A stretch of DNA of 64,000 nucleotides from Allocoleopsis franciscana PCC 7113. GTDB lineage: Bacteria > Cyanobacteriota > Cyanobacteriia > Cyanobacteriales > Coleofasciculaceae. Of this stretch, positions 19,698 through 28,166 are shown in pieces. Made by a program: the position numbers and the translations under genes. Under the pieces are notes generated by a model. It was not told the DNA's origin, did no database searches, and saw only the letters and a program-made list of their open reading frames with translations. How positions within the stretch are numbered: the stretch's first letter is position 1; each line of letters begins with the position of its first letter. The stretch is from the NCBI RefSeq assembly GCF_000317515.1, contig NC_019738.1, forward strand, positions 99,501-163,500, given 5' to 3'.

Positions 19698-19735
19698 CAT
19701 GGTTCATTGTTGATTATTTATTACAATGAACCATG
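19698..19735. repeat. perfect 13-bp stem hairpin
   Basis: CATGGTTCATTGT (19698-19710) and its exact reverse complement (19723-19735) flank a 12-nt AT-rich loop, 12 bp after the acyltransferase stop and 31 bp before the next gene. There is no T-run, so it is a weak terminator candidate. It may be an mRNA processing or stability hairpin within the operon. Confidence 0.5.
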
Positions 19736-19766
19736 GGTTATGTGTGACATCGTTGGAGAAAACTAG

Positions 19767-20933
19767 GTGGAAGGTAACATTAGCAATCCTGGTACAGCGT
19801 CTGCATCTATTCTCTGCGTTGGGCTGGGCTGGTTTCCCAAAACTCCAGGAGGACTCGATCGCTATGTTTACGAACTCACGCATCAGCTAGCTGCCTATGG
19901 GGATCAAGTTGAGTTATGTGGAGTTGGATTCCCCGAAGAACCCCAAAATTGTCCGATAAAACTGACAAATTTAGCAGAACCTAGTGATCGATTGTGGCAA
20001 CGACTATGGTTGATGCGCCGCAATTTTTTGAGCCGATCAAACACCAAGAAACCTGATGCCATTAACTTGAACTTTGCCTTGTATAGTCTGCCACTGATGC
20101 AAGTGTTGCCCAAGGGAGTACCGATTACTTTCTCTTTTCATGGCCCTTGGGCATTAGAATGCCAGCAGGAAGGAGTGGGAAAAGTCGGGGTTTTCTTTCG
20201 GGACTGGGTAGAGCGACAAGTTTATCCCCATTGTGATCGCTTTATTGTCTTAAGTAAGGCGTTTGGTCAGATTTTGCACCAAGAGTATCACGTTCCTTGG
20301 AGCAAGATTTATGTTATTCCCGGTGGAGTGGATCTGAAGCGCTTTCAGTCCAATTTATCTCGTCAACAAGCACGCACTCAGCTAAACTGGCCTCAAGACC
20401 GCAAAATTCTCTTCACACCTCGTCGCTTAGTTCATCGGGTTGGGTTGGATAAATTATTAACAGCGATATCGATGATTAAGCCTCAGGTTCCTGATGTCTG
20501 GCTTGCCATTGCTGGAAAAGGGCCACTCAAGGCTTCACTAGAACAACAGTGTCAGGAATTAGGCTTGGATGAACAGGTTAGATTTCTGGGTTTTTTACCG
20601 GATGATCAATTACCTCTCGCTTATCAAGCAGCTGACTTGAGTGTAATGCCCAGTCAATCTTTAGAAGGTTTTGGCTTGGCAATTGTCGAATCTCTAGCCT
20701 GTGGCACTCCCGCTTTGTGTACGCCAGTGGGTGGAATGCCAGAAGTCTTAGAAGCCTTCTCACCAGAATTGATTGCTGCTGCGGCTGAACCCATGGCGAT
20801 CGCGAAAACGTTAGAACAGGTGTTACTGGAAAAAATCCCTCTACCTGATCGATCCGCCTGTCGTGAGTATGCGGCAACCCATTTCGACTGGCAGAACATC
20901 GCACAACAGGTTCGTAACGTTCTTTTAGGGTAA
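19767..20933 (+). CDS. GT4 family glycosyltransferase
   Basis: GT-B transferase with the acceptor-side loop GWFPKTPGGLDRYVYEL near the N-terminus and the donor motif SLEGFGLAIVESLACGTPAL (EX7E) near residue 313. KILFTPRRLVHRVGLDKLL marks the start of the C-terminal domain. The GTG at 19767 follows a GGAGAAA ribosome-binding site. It ends 20 bp before the next GT4 gene and forms a pair with it. Confidence 0.87.
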   Translation: MEGNISNPGTASASILCVGLGWFPKTPGGLDRYVYELTHQLAAYGDQVELCGVGFPEEPQNCPIKLTNLAEPSDRLWQRLWLMRRNFLSRSNTKKPDAINLNFALYSLPLMQVLPKGVPITFSFHGPWALECQQEGVGKVGVFFRDWVERQVYPHCDRFIVLSKAFGQILHQEYHVPWSKIYVIPGGVDLKRFQSNLSRQQARTQLNWPQDRKILFTPRRLVHRVGLDKLLTAISMIKPQVPDVWLAIAGKGPLKASLEQQCQELGLDEQVRFLGFLPDDQLPLAYQAADLSVMPSQSLEGFGLAIVESLACGTPALCTPVGGMPEVLEAFSPELIAAAAEPMAIAKTLEQVLLEKIPLPDRSACREYAATHFDWQNIAQQVRNVLLG

Positions 20934-20953
20934 GGAGGAGAATTCTATCACTG

Positions 20954-22108
20954 ATGAAAATTCTTTTCCTTGACCAAAGCGGTAAACCCGGTGGTGCAGA
21001 GTTATGCCTCATAGATATAGCTAAACCCTATCGAGACAGTTGTCTAGTGGGTTTATTTGCCGATGGCCCGTTTAGAGAATTACTCGAACAGCAGGATATT
21101 CCAGTTGAGGTTCTCACTACGGAGTCGATCCAAGTTCGCAAAGAAAGCAGCTTGATGCAGGGGTTAAGCAGTATGGGTTCTCTACTGCCTCTGATTGCTA
21201 AGGTTGCTCAAAAAGCCCGTGATTACGATCTGATTTACGCCAATACCCAAAAAGCGTTGGTTGTCGGTGCTCTGGCTAGCTTTTTGAGCCGTCGTCCTCT
21301 GGTCTATCACTTGCATGATATTTTATCATTAGACCACTTTAGCCGAACCAATCGTGCGATCGCGGTGACGTTGGCTAACACCCAAGCGTCCTTAGTCATT
21401 GCCAATTCTCAAGCCAGTCAAGCCGCATTTGTGGAAGCTGGAGGGCGATCACCTCTCACAGCCGTGGTCTACAATGGGTTCAATCCGGACTTCTATCGAG
21501 CTGATGAATCTCAGCGCAAAACCCTAAGACAGCAACTGGGACTTGATGGACAGTTTATTGTGGGTCACTTTAGCCGTTTGTCGCCTTGGAAGGGGCAGCA
21601 TATCTTAATCGAAGCCTTGACTCAGTGCCCTGAAGACGTGACAGCTATTTTTGTCGGAGAAGCCCTATTTGGTGAGCAAGATTATGCCCAATCTTTACAT
21701 CAACAAGTTGCAGAATTAGGGATTGAAAAACGGATTCGATTTTTAGGATTTCGTTCCGACATTGTGCAACTGATGAGTGCCTGTGATTTAGTAGCCCATA
21801 CTTCAGTTGCTCCTGAACCTTTTGGGCGAGTTGTTGTTGAAGCGATGCTCTGCGGATGCCCTGTGGTAGCGGCAAAGGCGGGAGGCGTAGTCGAATTAGT
21901 AGAACATGAGCAGACGGGTTGGTTAATACCACCAGGAGATTCGGCTCTACTCGCAGACGTGATTACCAACTGTCGTCAACAACCAGAGGCTAGGACAATA
22001 GTCGCGCACCAAGCACGAGATACAGCTAGCCAACGTTTTCATCTGAATACGATTAATCAGCAGATCGTTCAACTGCTCAAACCTCTGATTTTACCAAAGG
22101 CAAATTAG
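20954..22108 (+). CDS. GT4 family glycosyltransferase
   Basis: GT-B transferase with N-terminus MKILFLDQSGKPGGAELCL, the interdomain block GHFSRLSPWKGQHILIEAL, and the donor motif VAPEPFGRVVVEAMLCG (EX7E). An AAGGAGGAG ribosome-binding site precedes the ATG. It is the last rightward gene of the polysaccharide island. The sugar specificity is not predictable. Confidence 0.88.
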   Translation: MKILFLDQSGKPGGAELCLIDIAKPYRDSCLVGLFADGPFRELLEQQDIPVEVLTTESIQVRKESSLMQGLSSMGSLLPLIAKVAQKARDYDLIYANTQKALVVGALASFLSRRPLVYHLHDILSLDHFSRTNRAIAVTLANTQASLVIANSQASQAAFVEAGGRSPLTAVVYNGFNPDFYRADESQRKTLRQQLGLDGQFIVGHFSRLSPWKGQHILIEALTQCPEDVTAIFVGEALFGEQDYAQSLHQQVAELGIEKRIRFLGFRSDIVQLMSACDLVAHTSVAPEPFGRVVVEAMLCGCPVVAAKAGGVVELVEHEQTGWLIPPGDSALLADVITNCRQQPEARTIVAHQARDTASQRFHLNTINQQIVQLLKPLILPKAN

Positions 22109-22120
22109 ATACATTCGGGT

Positions 22121-22303
22121 TTAATCTTCATCCTCAATCGATGCCCAGAATAAGTGAAATAACCGTGTGGAAACGACAATTAGAAAAAATAGATAAACAC
22201 CGATTAGGGTGGCAATAATGGCTATCGAAAATGGAAGAAGCATCGTAAAAGCTTGACTTAAGAACCCCAGTTTCCAGCCTATTACAACAGTGATAAAGTT
22301 CAT
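22121..22303 (-). CDS. possible small two-helix membrane protein
   Basis: A 60-residue frame from the ATG at 22303, ending in WASIEDED. It is mostly hydrophobic, with two likely helices (about 5-20 and 22-45) and an acidic tail. A longer frame would need a TTG at 22342. Only a GAGAG stretch directly before the ATG could serve as ribosome-binding site. No family is recognised. It converges on the GT4 gene with a 12-bp gap, and coding status is uncertain. Confidence 0.35.
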   Translation of the reverse strand: MNFITVVIGWKLGFLSQAFTMLLPFSIAIIATLIGVYLFFLIVVSTRLFHLFWASIEDED

Positions 22304-23026
22304 CTCTCGAAAGATATAGATATGACAGGACAAATTATCCAAACGACCGTTGGGAAACGTTTCGAGGAAAAGTTCCAGGATATTATATTCAGCTTTTAAC
22401 TACTTTAATAGTTGATAAATCGATAGATTTATGCACTTGTTCCAGGCAATCACAATTCTTCTAAAAGGTTTCCCTGACCCTAATTTAACCTCGCGAAAAA
22501 CAATCGTTACCAAAATCTCAAGTTTGTGTAACGAAATAAGGATGGTTAATTTCGTGATGCTTTAGAGAGGCTCCGTGCAATTACTCTCAACTCTAAGAGT
22601 GACATGATTTGTCTCTTATTGTCTATAAACCTGCCAAGACTTTTCTAAAATTTTATCTTCCGTTGTTTCTGTTGAAGAGGATAGACCAAGCCTTTTGCTT
22701 ATGGCTTCAAGAGTTGGTTTATTCTAGAGCTAAGAAATTATGTTAAGAGTCTGTAAAGATGTTGACTCTATTAAATTCTGATGAACTAAAAATAATTGAG
22801 ACAATAAGGCTGAATAACCTCAAGAAAGCGTCTCATTATACGTACCAAGCTCAGGACATCTTCCTGACTTAGGTAGGCTATGTATCGAGATAAGTGTGTA
22901 TCGAAATATTAAGTTTTCTGACTCAAAGTCTAGTTCACCGTTTTATTTATACCCAGTCACTTTTATACAAGTAACCATCTCACTCTATCCAGGCCGTGTT
23001 ATCTGTCAGCCTAATCGGTATTATTC
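22304..23026. other. long intergenic region
   Basis: About 720 bp without a convincing gene. It is AT-rich, with stop codons in all frames and no GTAN8TAC site, tRNA or T-run terminator that I could find. It separates the island from the YdcF gene. Confidence 0.4.
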
Positions 23027-23851
23027 TTAGAGGCGTTGCTGCTGACCATATCCATATTTTTCAGCCTTCTCTAGCAAATCCTGAAGGTCAGGACTGTTCA
23101 GCTCAGGTGAACGGTTAGGAAAATACCATCCCCGTAAACCATAGCTAACTAGTGCTGTATACTCTCTTAGCCGGAGAAAGAACCTTGCTCTTAACCCACC
23201 CACATAAGAAGGTATTTCGCTAGTCTGAGAAATGACTTTAAACCCATAGGCGCGAAACACCAGTAAAGAACGCCACATGTGAGGCCAATCAGTAACCAAA
23301 ATAATTCGACGAATCCCTCTTGGTTGTAATATAGCTGCTGTAAATGCCGCATTCTCTTGAGTGGTTAGAGAACAATTTTCACCATCTAAGGCAGTCTGAG
23401 GAATGCCTTCGGCTTCCAGTCGCTTCATGATGTCCACAGAATCGCCTCTACCGCTTACAAAAATTATGGGTGCTTGTTTCGCTTGCCAAAGCTCAGTAGT
23501 ACGCTCAATTCGGGTGTTATTAAAGAGTGGGCCTCGTCCTAAGACTACAATCGCATCAGCTTTAGTCGTGAAATCAGATGGCAGAAAGCGTAGTAGTGCT
23601 TTGTCGAGAACGAAAAATATGACTAATGAAATAATAGTAAAACCTAAAAGCCCTAAAACGATTCTCATACGATTTAACTGACGTTTCCATCGTAGATGTT
23701 GAATGGCCCAGTAAAGCCCAAACAAACATAAACAAATGGCAGCGATTAACACCGGTTTATTGAACCAAATAAACGTAAACCAATCAATAAAAAATGGTCT
23801 ATCGGGAAATGAGCGAGAACACAGATTTGAATTGAACATTAGTGCAAGCAA
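23027..23851 (-). CDS. YdcF/ElyC-type DUF218 membrane protein
   Basis: Protein of the DUF218 (YdcF/SanA/ElyC) family, often linked with envelope carbohydrate metabolism. Two N-terminal helices (about 30-48 and 60-80) are followed by the conserved domain: KADAIVVLGRGPLFNNTRIERT, APIIFVSGRGDS and an LTTQENAAFTA block holding the family's acidic residue. RGIRRIILVTDWPHMWRS completes the Rossmann-like core. The start could be the ATG at 23851 or the one four codons in. The place next to the glycosyltransferase island suggests a role in envelope polysaccharide. The biochemical activity is not established for the family. Confidence 0.8.
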   Translation of the reverse strand: MLALMFNSNLCSRSFPDRPFFIDWFTFIWFNKPVLIAAICLCLFGLYWAIQHLRWKRQLNRMRIVLGLLGFTIISLVIFFVLDKALLRFLPSDFTTKADAIVVLGRGPLFNNTRIERTTELWQAKQAPIIFVSGRGDSVDIMKRLEAEGIPQTALDGENCSLTTQENAAFTAAILQPRGIRRIILVTDWPHMWRSLLVFRAYGFKVISQTSEIPSYVGGLRARFFLRLREYTALVSYGLRGWYFPNRSPELNSPDLQDLLEKAEKYGYGQQQRL

Positions 23852-24166
23852 GATAAAAGGCAGTTTGGCTCAGGCATAACTCTTTGTCTAGAGCGACCAT
23901 TTTTTAGAGAATGGCACGAGTTAAGCCAGAACTTCTGAGAAATGCACGACTCAAATCACGGCTATTCAGGTTAATCTCCCTTAAATTATACCGTTTGCAA
24001 ACAACAGCGCCAGAGAATTGCTTAACAGGATTAGGTGTTTGGGCAAGGCGGCTTATCGCTAACACCTCAAATGCATAACTAGAAAACTCCTCACCATCAA
24101 TCGGTGCATGAGATTCCATGTTTAGCCCAATACTAATCTCAATTTTTAGCCATAGCCTATAAAGAA

Positions 24167-24191
24167 AACCCAGCTGGTCAATAGCTGGGTT
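24167..24191 (-). terminator. Rho-independent terminator candidate
   Basis: Perfect 9-bp stem AACCCAGCT / AGCTGGGTT with a 7-nt loop. On the minus strand the stem is followed by TTTTCTTT. It lies 400 bp downstream of the leftward gene at 24603-25229, whose transcript it probably ends. On the plus strand the trailing sequence is a poorer T-run. Confidence 0.6.
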
Positions 24192-24236
24192 GTGTTTTGT
24201 ACTTTTGTGGCTGATACGAAAATGTTCGCTCCTCAC

Positions 24237-24602
24237 CCTCTTCTAGCATCTCTCCAACTGGCGTCATTGAAAGCGGCTAGTGGTCAGTTTATAAATTGTC
24301 TACTTCAGAATGTCGATCAACTGTTATTGATGATGGCGCATTCACCCTAAAAAGTGCTCTAAAAACGTTGTCCGGTCATTACCTTGCGTAAATTTTACTC
24401 TGTTAAGTACTTCTTGATAATCAGAATATCTTTCTTGAGATAGATATACTATTGGCTGTAAGTTTTTAGGTTTGGCATTAAAGTTTTTACCCAGCTAAGA
24501 CTAATTTGGATGTATCCCCCTTTAAAGATAGGGAGAGAACTCTCATGGGTTAACCCAATAATTTCCAAATCAGGCTGGATTTACCTGACCCGTATATTTT
24601 CC
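24237..24602. other. intergenic region downstream of small anchored protein
   Basis: Some 370 bp with no supported gene, and probably the 3' untranslated part of the leftward transcript that ends at the hairpin at 24167-24191. Nothing else stands out. Confidence 0.35.
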
Positions 24603-25229
24603 TTATCGCCGTTCCCAGGATTGAGGGATGAGATGGAAATCATTCACTAGCCATTTCCCTTGAGTATCCTTGACCAGTTGGATCGAAAATTCGATGGGAT
24701 AAAAGACACCAGGTTCAGAAGTTCGTGCGGTTCCTTTGAGCCAATAGGTATACTTCTCCCCATTCATTGACGATTCTGTTTTGGCTATTGTGAGCGTATT
24801 AGGCCAAGGAGAAGATGTATCTAAACTTGCCAACTTCCTCTTATTGTGTTTACCTTTTTCAGTTAGCCATTGATCGAGTCCAAACTGTATTGAAGAATTT
24901 TCCATTTGACTAGCTAGTGCGCCTGTATCTCGCGTAAAAATAGAGGCCACGACATGTGCTAAAACACCTTCAGGAGACTGGGGATCGCTGCGATTCAGCA
25001 AGTACATCCAATCCGTTAAGTTAAACCAAGCCAGTTCTGGGTTAGCTTCAGTAGTAAGACGGGAACCTAACTTGGAATTTAATTGAGATGAAGCGGTTAG
25101 AGTGGATGGCTGGGGCTTGATTCCTCTGGCCTGAACACGAGTATATTGAGTGTAGGTGGCTACGAGTAGGGATAGAGTAGCGATGAGAGAAAGACCCACC
25201 ACGGTAGAAGGCTTTGATAAAGATGACAT
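24603..25229 (-). CDS. hypothetical membrane-anchored protein
   Basis: Unrecognised 208-residue protein. A short N-terminus and one helix (TVVGLSLIATLSLLVATYT, about 9-27) give a signal anchor. The rest is soluble and presumably extracytoplasmic, with a C-terminal alpha+beta part (KYTYWLKGTARTS, IQLVKDTQGKWLVNDFHLIP) that resembles NTF2-like or ARC6-type conserved domains in shape only. It stands alone between long gaps, and no function can be given. Confidence 0.65.
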   Translation of the reverse strand: MSSLSKPSTVVGLSLIATLSLLVATYTQYTRVQARGIKPQPSTLTASSQLNSKLGSRLTTEANPELAWFNLTDWMYLLNRSDPQSPEGVLAHVVASIFTRDTGALASQMENSSIQFGLDQWLTEKGKHNKRKLASLDTSSPWPNTLTIAKTESSMNGEKYTYWLKGTARTSEPGVFYPIEFSIQLVKDTQGKWLVNDFHLIPQSWERR

Positions 25230-26256
25230 GGAAGTTTTCCAGATGGAAACGCAATTTTGATGAATAGCTTAATCTGGCTAAAGAGAAAACCTCTTATTAA
25301 GCGGTTTTCTCAGCGAAATAACTGTTTAAAGTTTTCTACAGCTCATCGGAAAGATTATTGATTGTTCTGATTGGAGCAATTCTTTAAAAGTCGTGTTGCC
25401 TCAGGATTTTCCCCCTGTACTCGCTCCATCCATGACTACTGCAAGTGACGACACAGGTAGCATTGTTATTTAAAACAGCAACTAGTACAACATCTCAGGT
25501 AGTATTCTTTCCAAAGACGGCACAAAGCTGTTCCAAAGTTTCCAGCCATTGGGACTCAATTCAAGTTAGATTGCTAACTGTCTGCCTCATCCAGAAACTA
25601 GCCATATCCTGGGATGGCTTGTTGGGGGCGACTCCTCCCTGATTTATGCTCTGATTCAAATTACTGGTAAAAATTATATCCGATTTTTGACGAACCTAGC
25701 AGGTATTCTATTCGACCCAAATGCCAATTTGAGTATGCCTGCCTCCTTTCGTACAGAGCAACTCATGGCACCTAGTAGAACGTTAGTAGGAACTTAATTT
25801 GAAGTTGATTCGTACAAAGGTACTACCGGGTAAGCAAAAACTTGCTTTATTTTCGATCAAGCCTGTATAGGCTCACCATATCGTCAAACTTAACGCCTCT
25901 ATCTTTAGAGGTAACTTATCTTAAAACTCACTTAATTCTGGCACCTAGTGAGTCGTGATTAGCAATAGCATAATGCTATTTATTTATAATCAGCATCCGG
26001 AAAATTGTTTTTAGCATTGAATCATTATCTATCCTATCAATGATTTTAACAATCAAGGTGGATTGTTCTGCAAACTCCAGTTCGAGGATACCAATCACAT
26101 CTTATTGTCCTTCATTATGCTTTTCTCTCATAATTTTATTAATCTATGGGAACTTTTTTACTTATTCCTGCATCATCCAAGTTGACGAGTTTTTCATCCT
26201 GATTTGAAATTGACAAGCGTGAAGATGTAAATGTTGCTAATCATTTGGAGGAGCAA
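25230..26256. other. about 1-kb region with a decayed reading frame
   Basis: No intact gene. It holds the degenerate frame at 25432-25797 and otherwise AT-rich spacer up to the ribosome-binding site of the caspase/GUN4 gene (GGAGGAG at 26247-26253). No promoter motif of a known regulator was found. Confidence 0.4.
25432..25797 (+). pseudogene. degenerate reading frame with three internal stops
   Basis: From the ATG at 25432 one frame reads MTTASDDTGSIVI, then stops at 25471, 25483 and 25567. It is open from there to a TAA at 25795, with protein-like text such as HILGWLVGGDSSLIYALIQ and LAGILFDPNANLSMPASF. The first half resembles a start such as TGSILSKDGTKLFQSFQ. The family is not recognised. 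A chance open stretch of 75 codons is possible, so this is a low-confidence relic. Confidence 0.25.
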
Positions 26257-27657
26257 ATGCCTAAGAAGGTCGCACTGCTGATTGGAGTGAGTGAATGCGG
26301 AACTCAATTACCTCCTCATTCGGAGGCAACCAATAATGTAGCAGCCATGCAACGAGTTTTGCAAGATCCGAACCTGGGTGGTTTTGACCAAGTAGAGACA
26401 CTGCTCAATCCTGATCTGGGAGCAATGCAAAAGGCAATTCAACAGGTATTTGCCAAATGTGGAGTGAATGACTTAGCACTGCTATTTTTCTCTGGTTACG
26501 TCCTGATTGATCAGGAGGAACATTTCTATTTTACGACCCCGAACACAAATAAAGAGGACTTGCCATCAACAGCGGTACCAGCCAGTCTGGTGCAACAAGA
26601 ATTGATGATTTGCGATGCTAAGCGACAAATCCTGATCCTTGACTGTTGCTACAGTGCCACCCAGACTGAGGGCAAGCCAACCGAAAGTTTAAGTGTCAAT
26701 CTTAATAAAGAATTAGGTGCTACGGGGCGAGCGATTCTCACGTCTTCCACCACGACACAAACGGTTTTTGAACCGGGAGAAGCAAGCCTTTCTCTCTATA
26801 CTCAATACTTAGTAGAAGGGATTGAGACAGGCGCAGCAGATCGAGACGGAGTGGGTTTAATTTATTTGCGGGAATGGCATAACTATGCTAAAAGTAAAAT
26901 CAAAGAAATTAAGCCCCAGTTCGAGCCAAATATAATTCTGGATGAAAAAGAGTTTGATATTCTGCTCACTCTTTTATTGAACCCAGATCCCAATCATGAC
27001 CCAGAGGCAGAATATCGCAAAATTGAATCCAAGTATTTCAAAATTGTTGAAAACTATGAGCGTCTTGGCGAAACATCTAATGTGGTCACACAAACCTTAA
27101 TTAAAAAACAGAAAACATTTGGCCTCAGCATTGATCCCGAAGCACCTGATGACCTCAGTTCTGATTCAGGAATCGACTATACGAGATTGCGAGATTTATT
27201 AAAAGCTGGAGAATGGGAAGAAGCCGATAAGGAAACGTTAATCGTCATCCTAAAGGCTGTTCATCGGCAGACAGAAGGATATCTGAATATCGATTCAATT
27301 GAAAATTTCCCTTGTACGGATCTGCATACCATCGATCAGCTTTGGGTCAAGTATAGTAGTGGGCAATTCGGCTTTAGCGTACAAAAAGAAATCTGGCGGG
27401 GCATTGGTGGCGAATTTGGTCAATATGATAATGCGCTTTACGAGGAATTTGGTCTACGGGTAGGGTGGCGCGAACGCAGTCGCCTGGTGTTAATCACAAA
27501 ATGGAAAAAATATGAAGACCTCAGTTTTTCCTTAACTTGGGCACCCGTAGGTCATCTCCCAACTTTAGCGAGTGGTAAATTGATGAAGTTCGATCAGTTA
27601 AATTTTTGGGGAGTCAGGAGTGATTTTTATGCTCGGATGGAGGCTTGTTGGGTCTAA
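26257..27657 (+). CDS. caspase-like (Tyr/Cys variant) - GUN4 fusion protein
   Basis: A soluble two-domain protein. Residues 1 to about 230 form a caspase p20-like fold: MPKKVALLIGVSE, then LALLFFSGYVLID, then QILILDCCYSA. The usual catalytic His of SGHG is Tyr (about 81), while the Cys of DCC (131) is kept, so this is a probable pseudo-orthocaspase. Residues about 308-467 are a GUN4 tetrapyrrole-binding domain: TRLRDLLKAGEWEEADKET, IENFPCTDLHTIDQLW and GQFGFSVQKEIW. The ATG at 26257 follows TTGGAGGAGCAA, whose GGAGGAG is the ribosome-binding site, so the in-frame TTG at 26245 is not the start. A sensing or scaffold role is inferred. Confidence 0.85.
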   Translation: MPKKVALLIGVSECGTQLPPHSEATNNVAAMQRVLQDPNLGGFDQVETLLNPDLGAMQKAIQQVFAKCGVNDLALLFFSGYVLIDQEEHFYFTTPNTNKEDLPSTAVPASLVQQELMICDAKRQILILDCCYSATQTEGKPTESLSVNLNKELGATGRAILTSSTTTQTVFEPGEASLSLYTQYLVEGIETGAADRDGVGLIYLREWHNYAKSKIKEIKPQFEPNIILDEKEFDILLTLLLNPDPNHDPEAEYRKIESKYFKIVENYERLGETSNVVTQTLIKKQKTFGLSIDPEAPDDLSSDSGIDYTRLRDLLKAGEWEEADKETLIVILKAVHRQTEGYLNIDSIENFPCTDLHTIDQLWVKYSSGQFGFSVQKEIWRGIGGEFGQYDNALYEEFGLRVGWRERSRLVLITKWKKYEDLSFSLTWAPVGHLPTLASGKLMKFDQLNFWGVRSDFYARMEACWV

Positions 27658-27705
27658 GTTTTAGCTTAGATTTCTCACGGATCATAGATGGACTTGGACT
27701 ATCAG

Positions 27706-27725
27706 CCTTGAACTTGAGTTCAAGG
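27706..27725. repeat. 20-bp near-perfect palindrome
   Basis: CCTTGAACT and AGTTCAAGG separated by TG, 48 bp after the caspase/GUN4 stop. No T-run follows (GCGGGCTTTCGG), so a terminator role is uncertain. It could also be a protein-binding site. Confidence 0.4.
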
Positions 27726-27776
27726 CGGGCTTTCGGGCGAACTTGAGAATGGTGCAAGAACTCAGTTAAAACCGCT

Positions 27777-28064
27777 TCAGACTGAATCATCTCGCACCAT
27801 GATATCTTGTAGCCTCACATCTCGATGCAGCAACCGATTTTGATGAGCCAGAGCCAGTGCCTTACCCATTGGCTCCATGTAGTGCAACGCTTCATATTCT
27901 GAAAGAATACCGCCATTGGCTAGAGTTTCCCCTGCGATATACTCCATGACGATGCCCCATAGCTGACCCTATTTGATCAGCTCGTAACCTTCAACAAGGT
28001 GAGGATGCTGACACCCATTCAAGGGTAGCGCCTGGTTGAGAGTCAAATTAATCCATCTGTTACT
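27777..28064 (-). pseudogene. remnant of a Hanks-type Ser/Thr protein kinase gene
   Basis: Minus-strand reading gives HPHLVEGYELIK, a stop (27969-27971), then GQLWGIVMEYIAGETLA, a segment like ALHYMEPMGKALALAH, and LLHRDVRLQDIMVRDD before a stop at 27777. These are the hinge and catalytic-loop regions of a bacterial Hanks kinase (the HRDV motif is at 27819-27827). The N-lobe P-loop and the DFG part are missing. Even the catalytic loop departs from HRDLKPxN, reading HRDVRLQD. It is a dead fragment of about 95 codons in the gap before mrp. Confidence 0.65.
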
Positions 28065-28166
28065 CGACTAAACCCATCAATTTAGCAACGAACCCTTAAG
28101 ATCTATGAAGAATCCCTAACGAATTGGCTCCAGACTTCATAGCTGAGGCAAGGAATGTAAATTGTT

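Noticed and set aside
23904-24236. 110-codon minus-strand open frame
   Set aside because: It runs through the terminator-like hairpin at 24167-24191, has no ribosome-binding site and no family-like text.
25445-25642. 65-codon plus-strand frame
   Set aside because: Another frame (from 25432) has more protein-like text despite stops; this one looks like noise.
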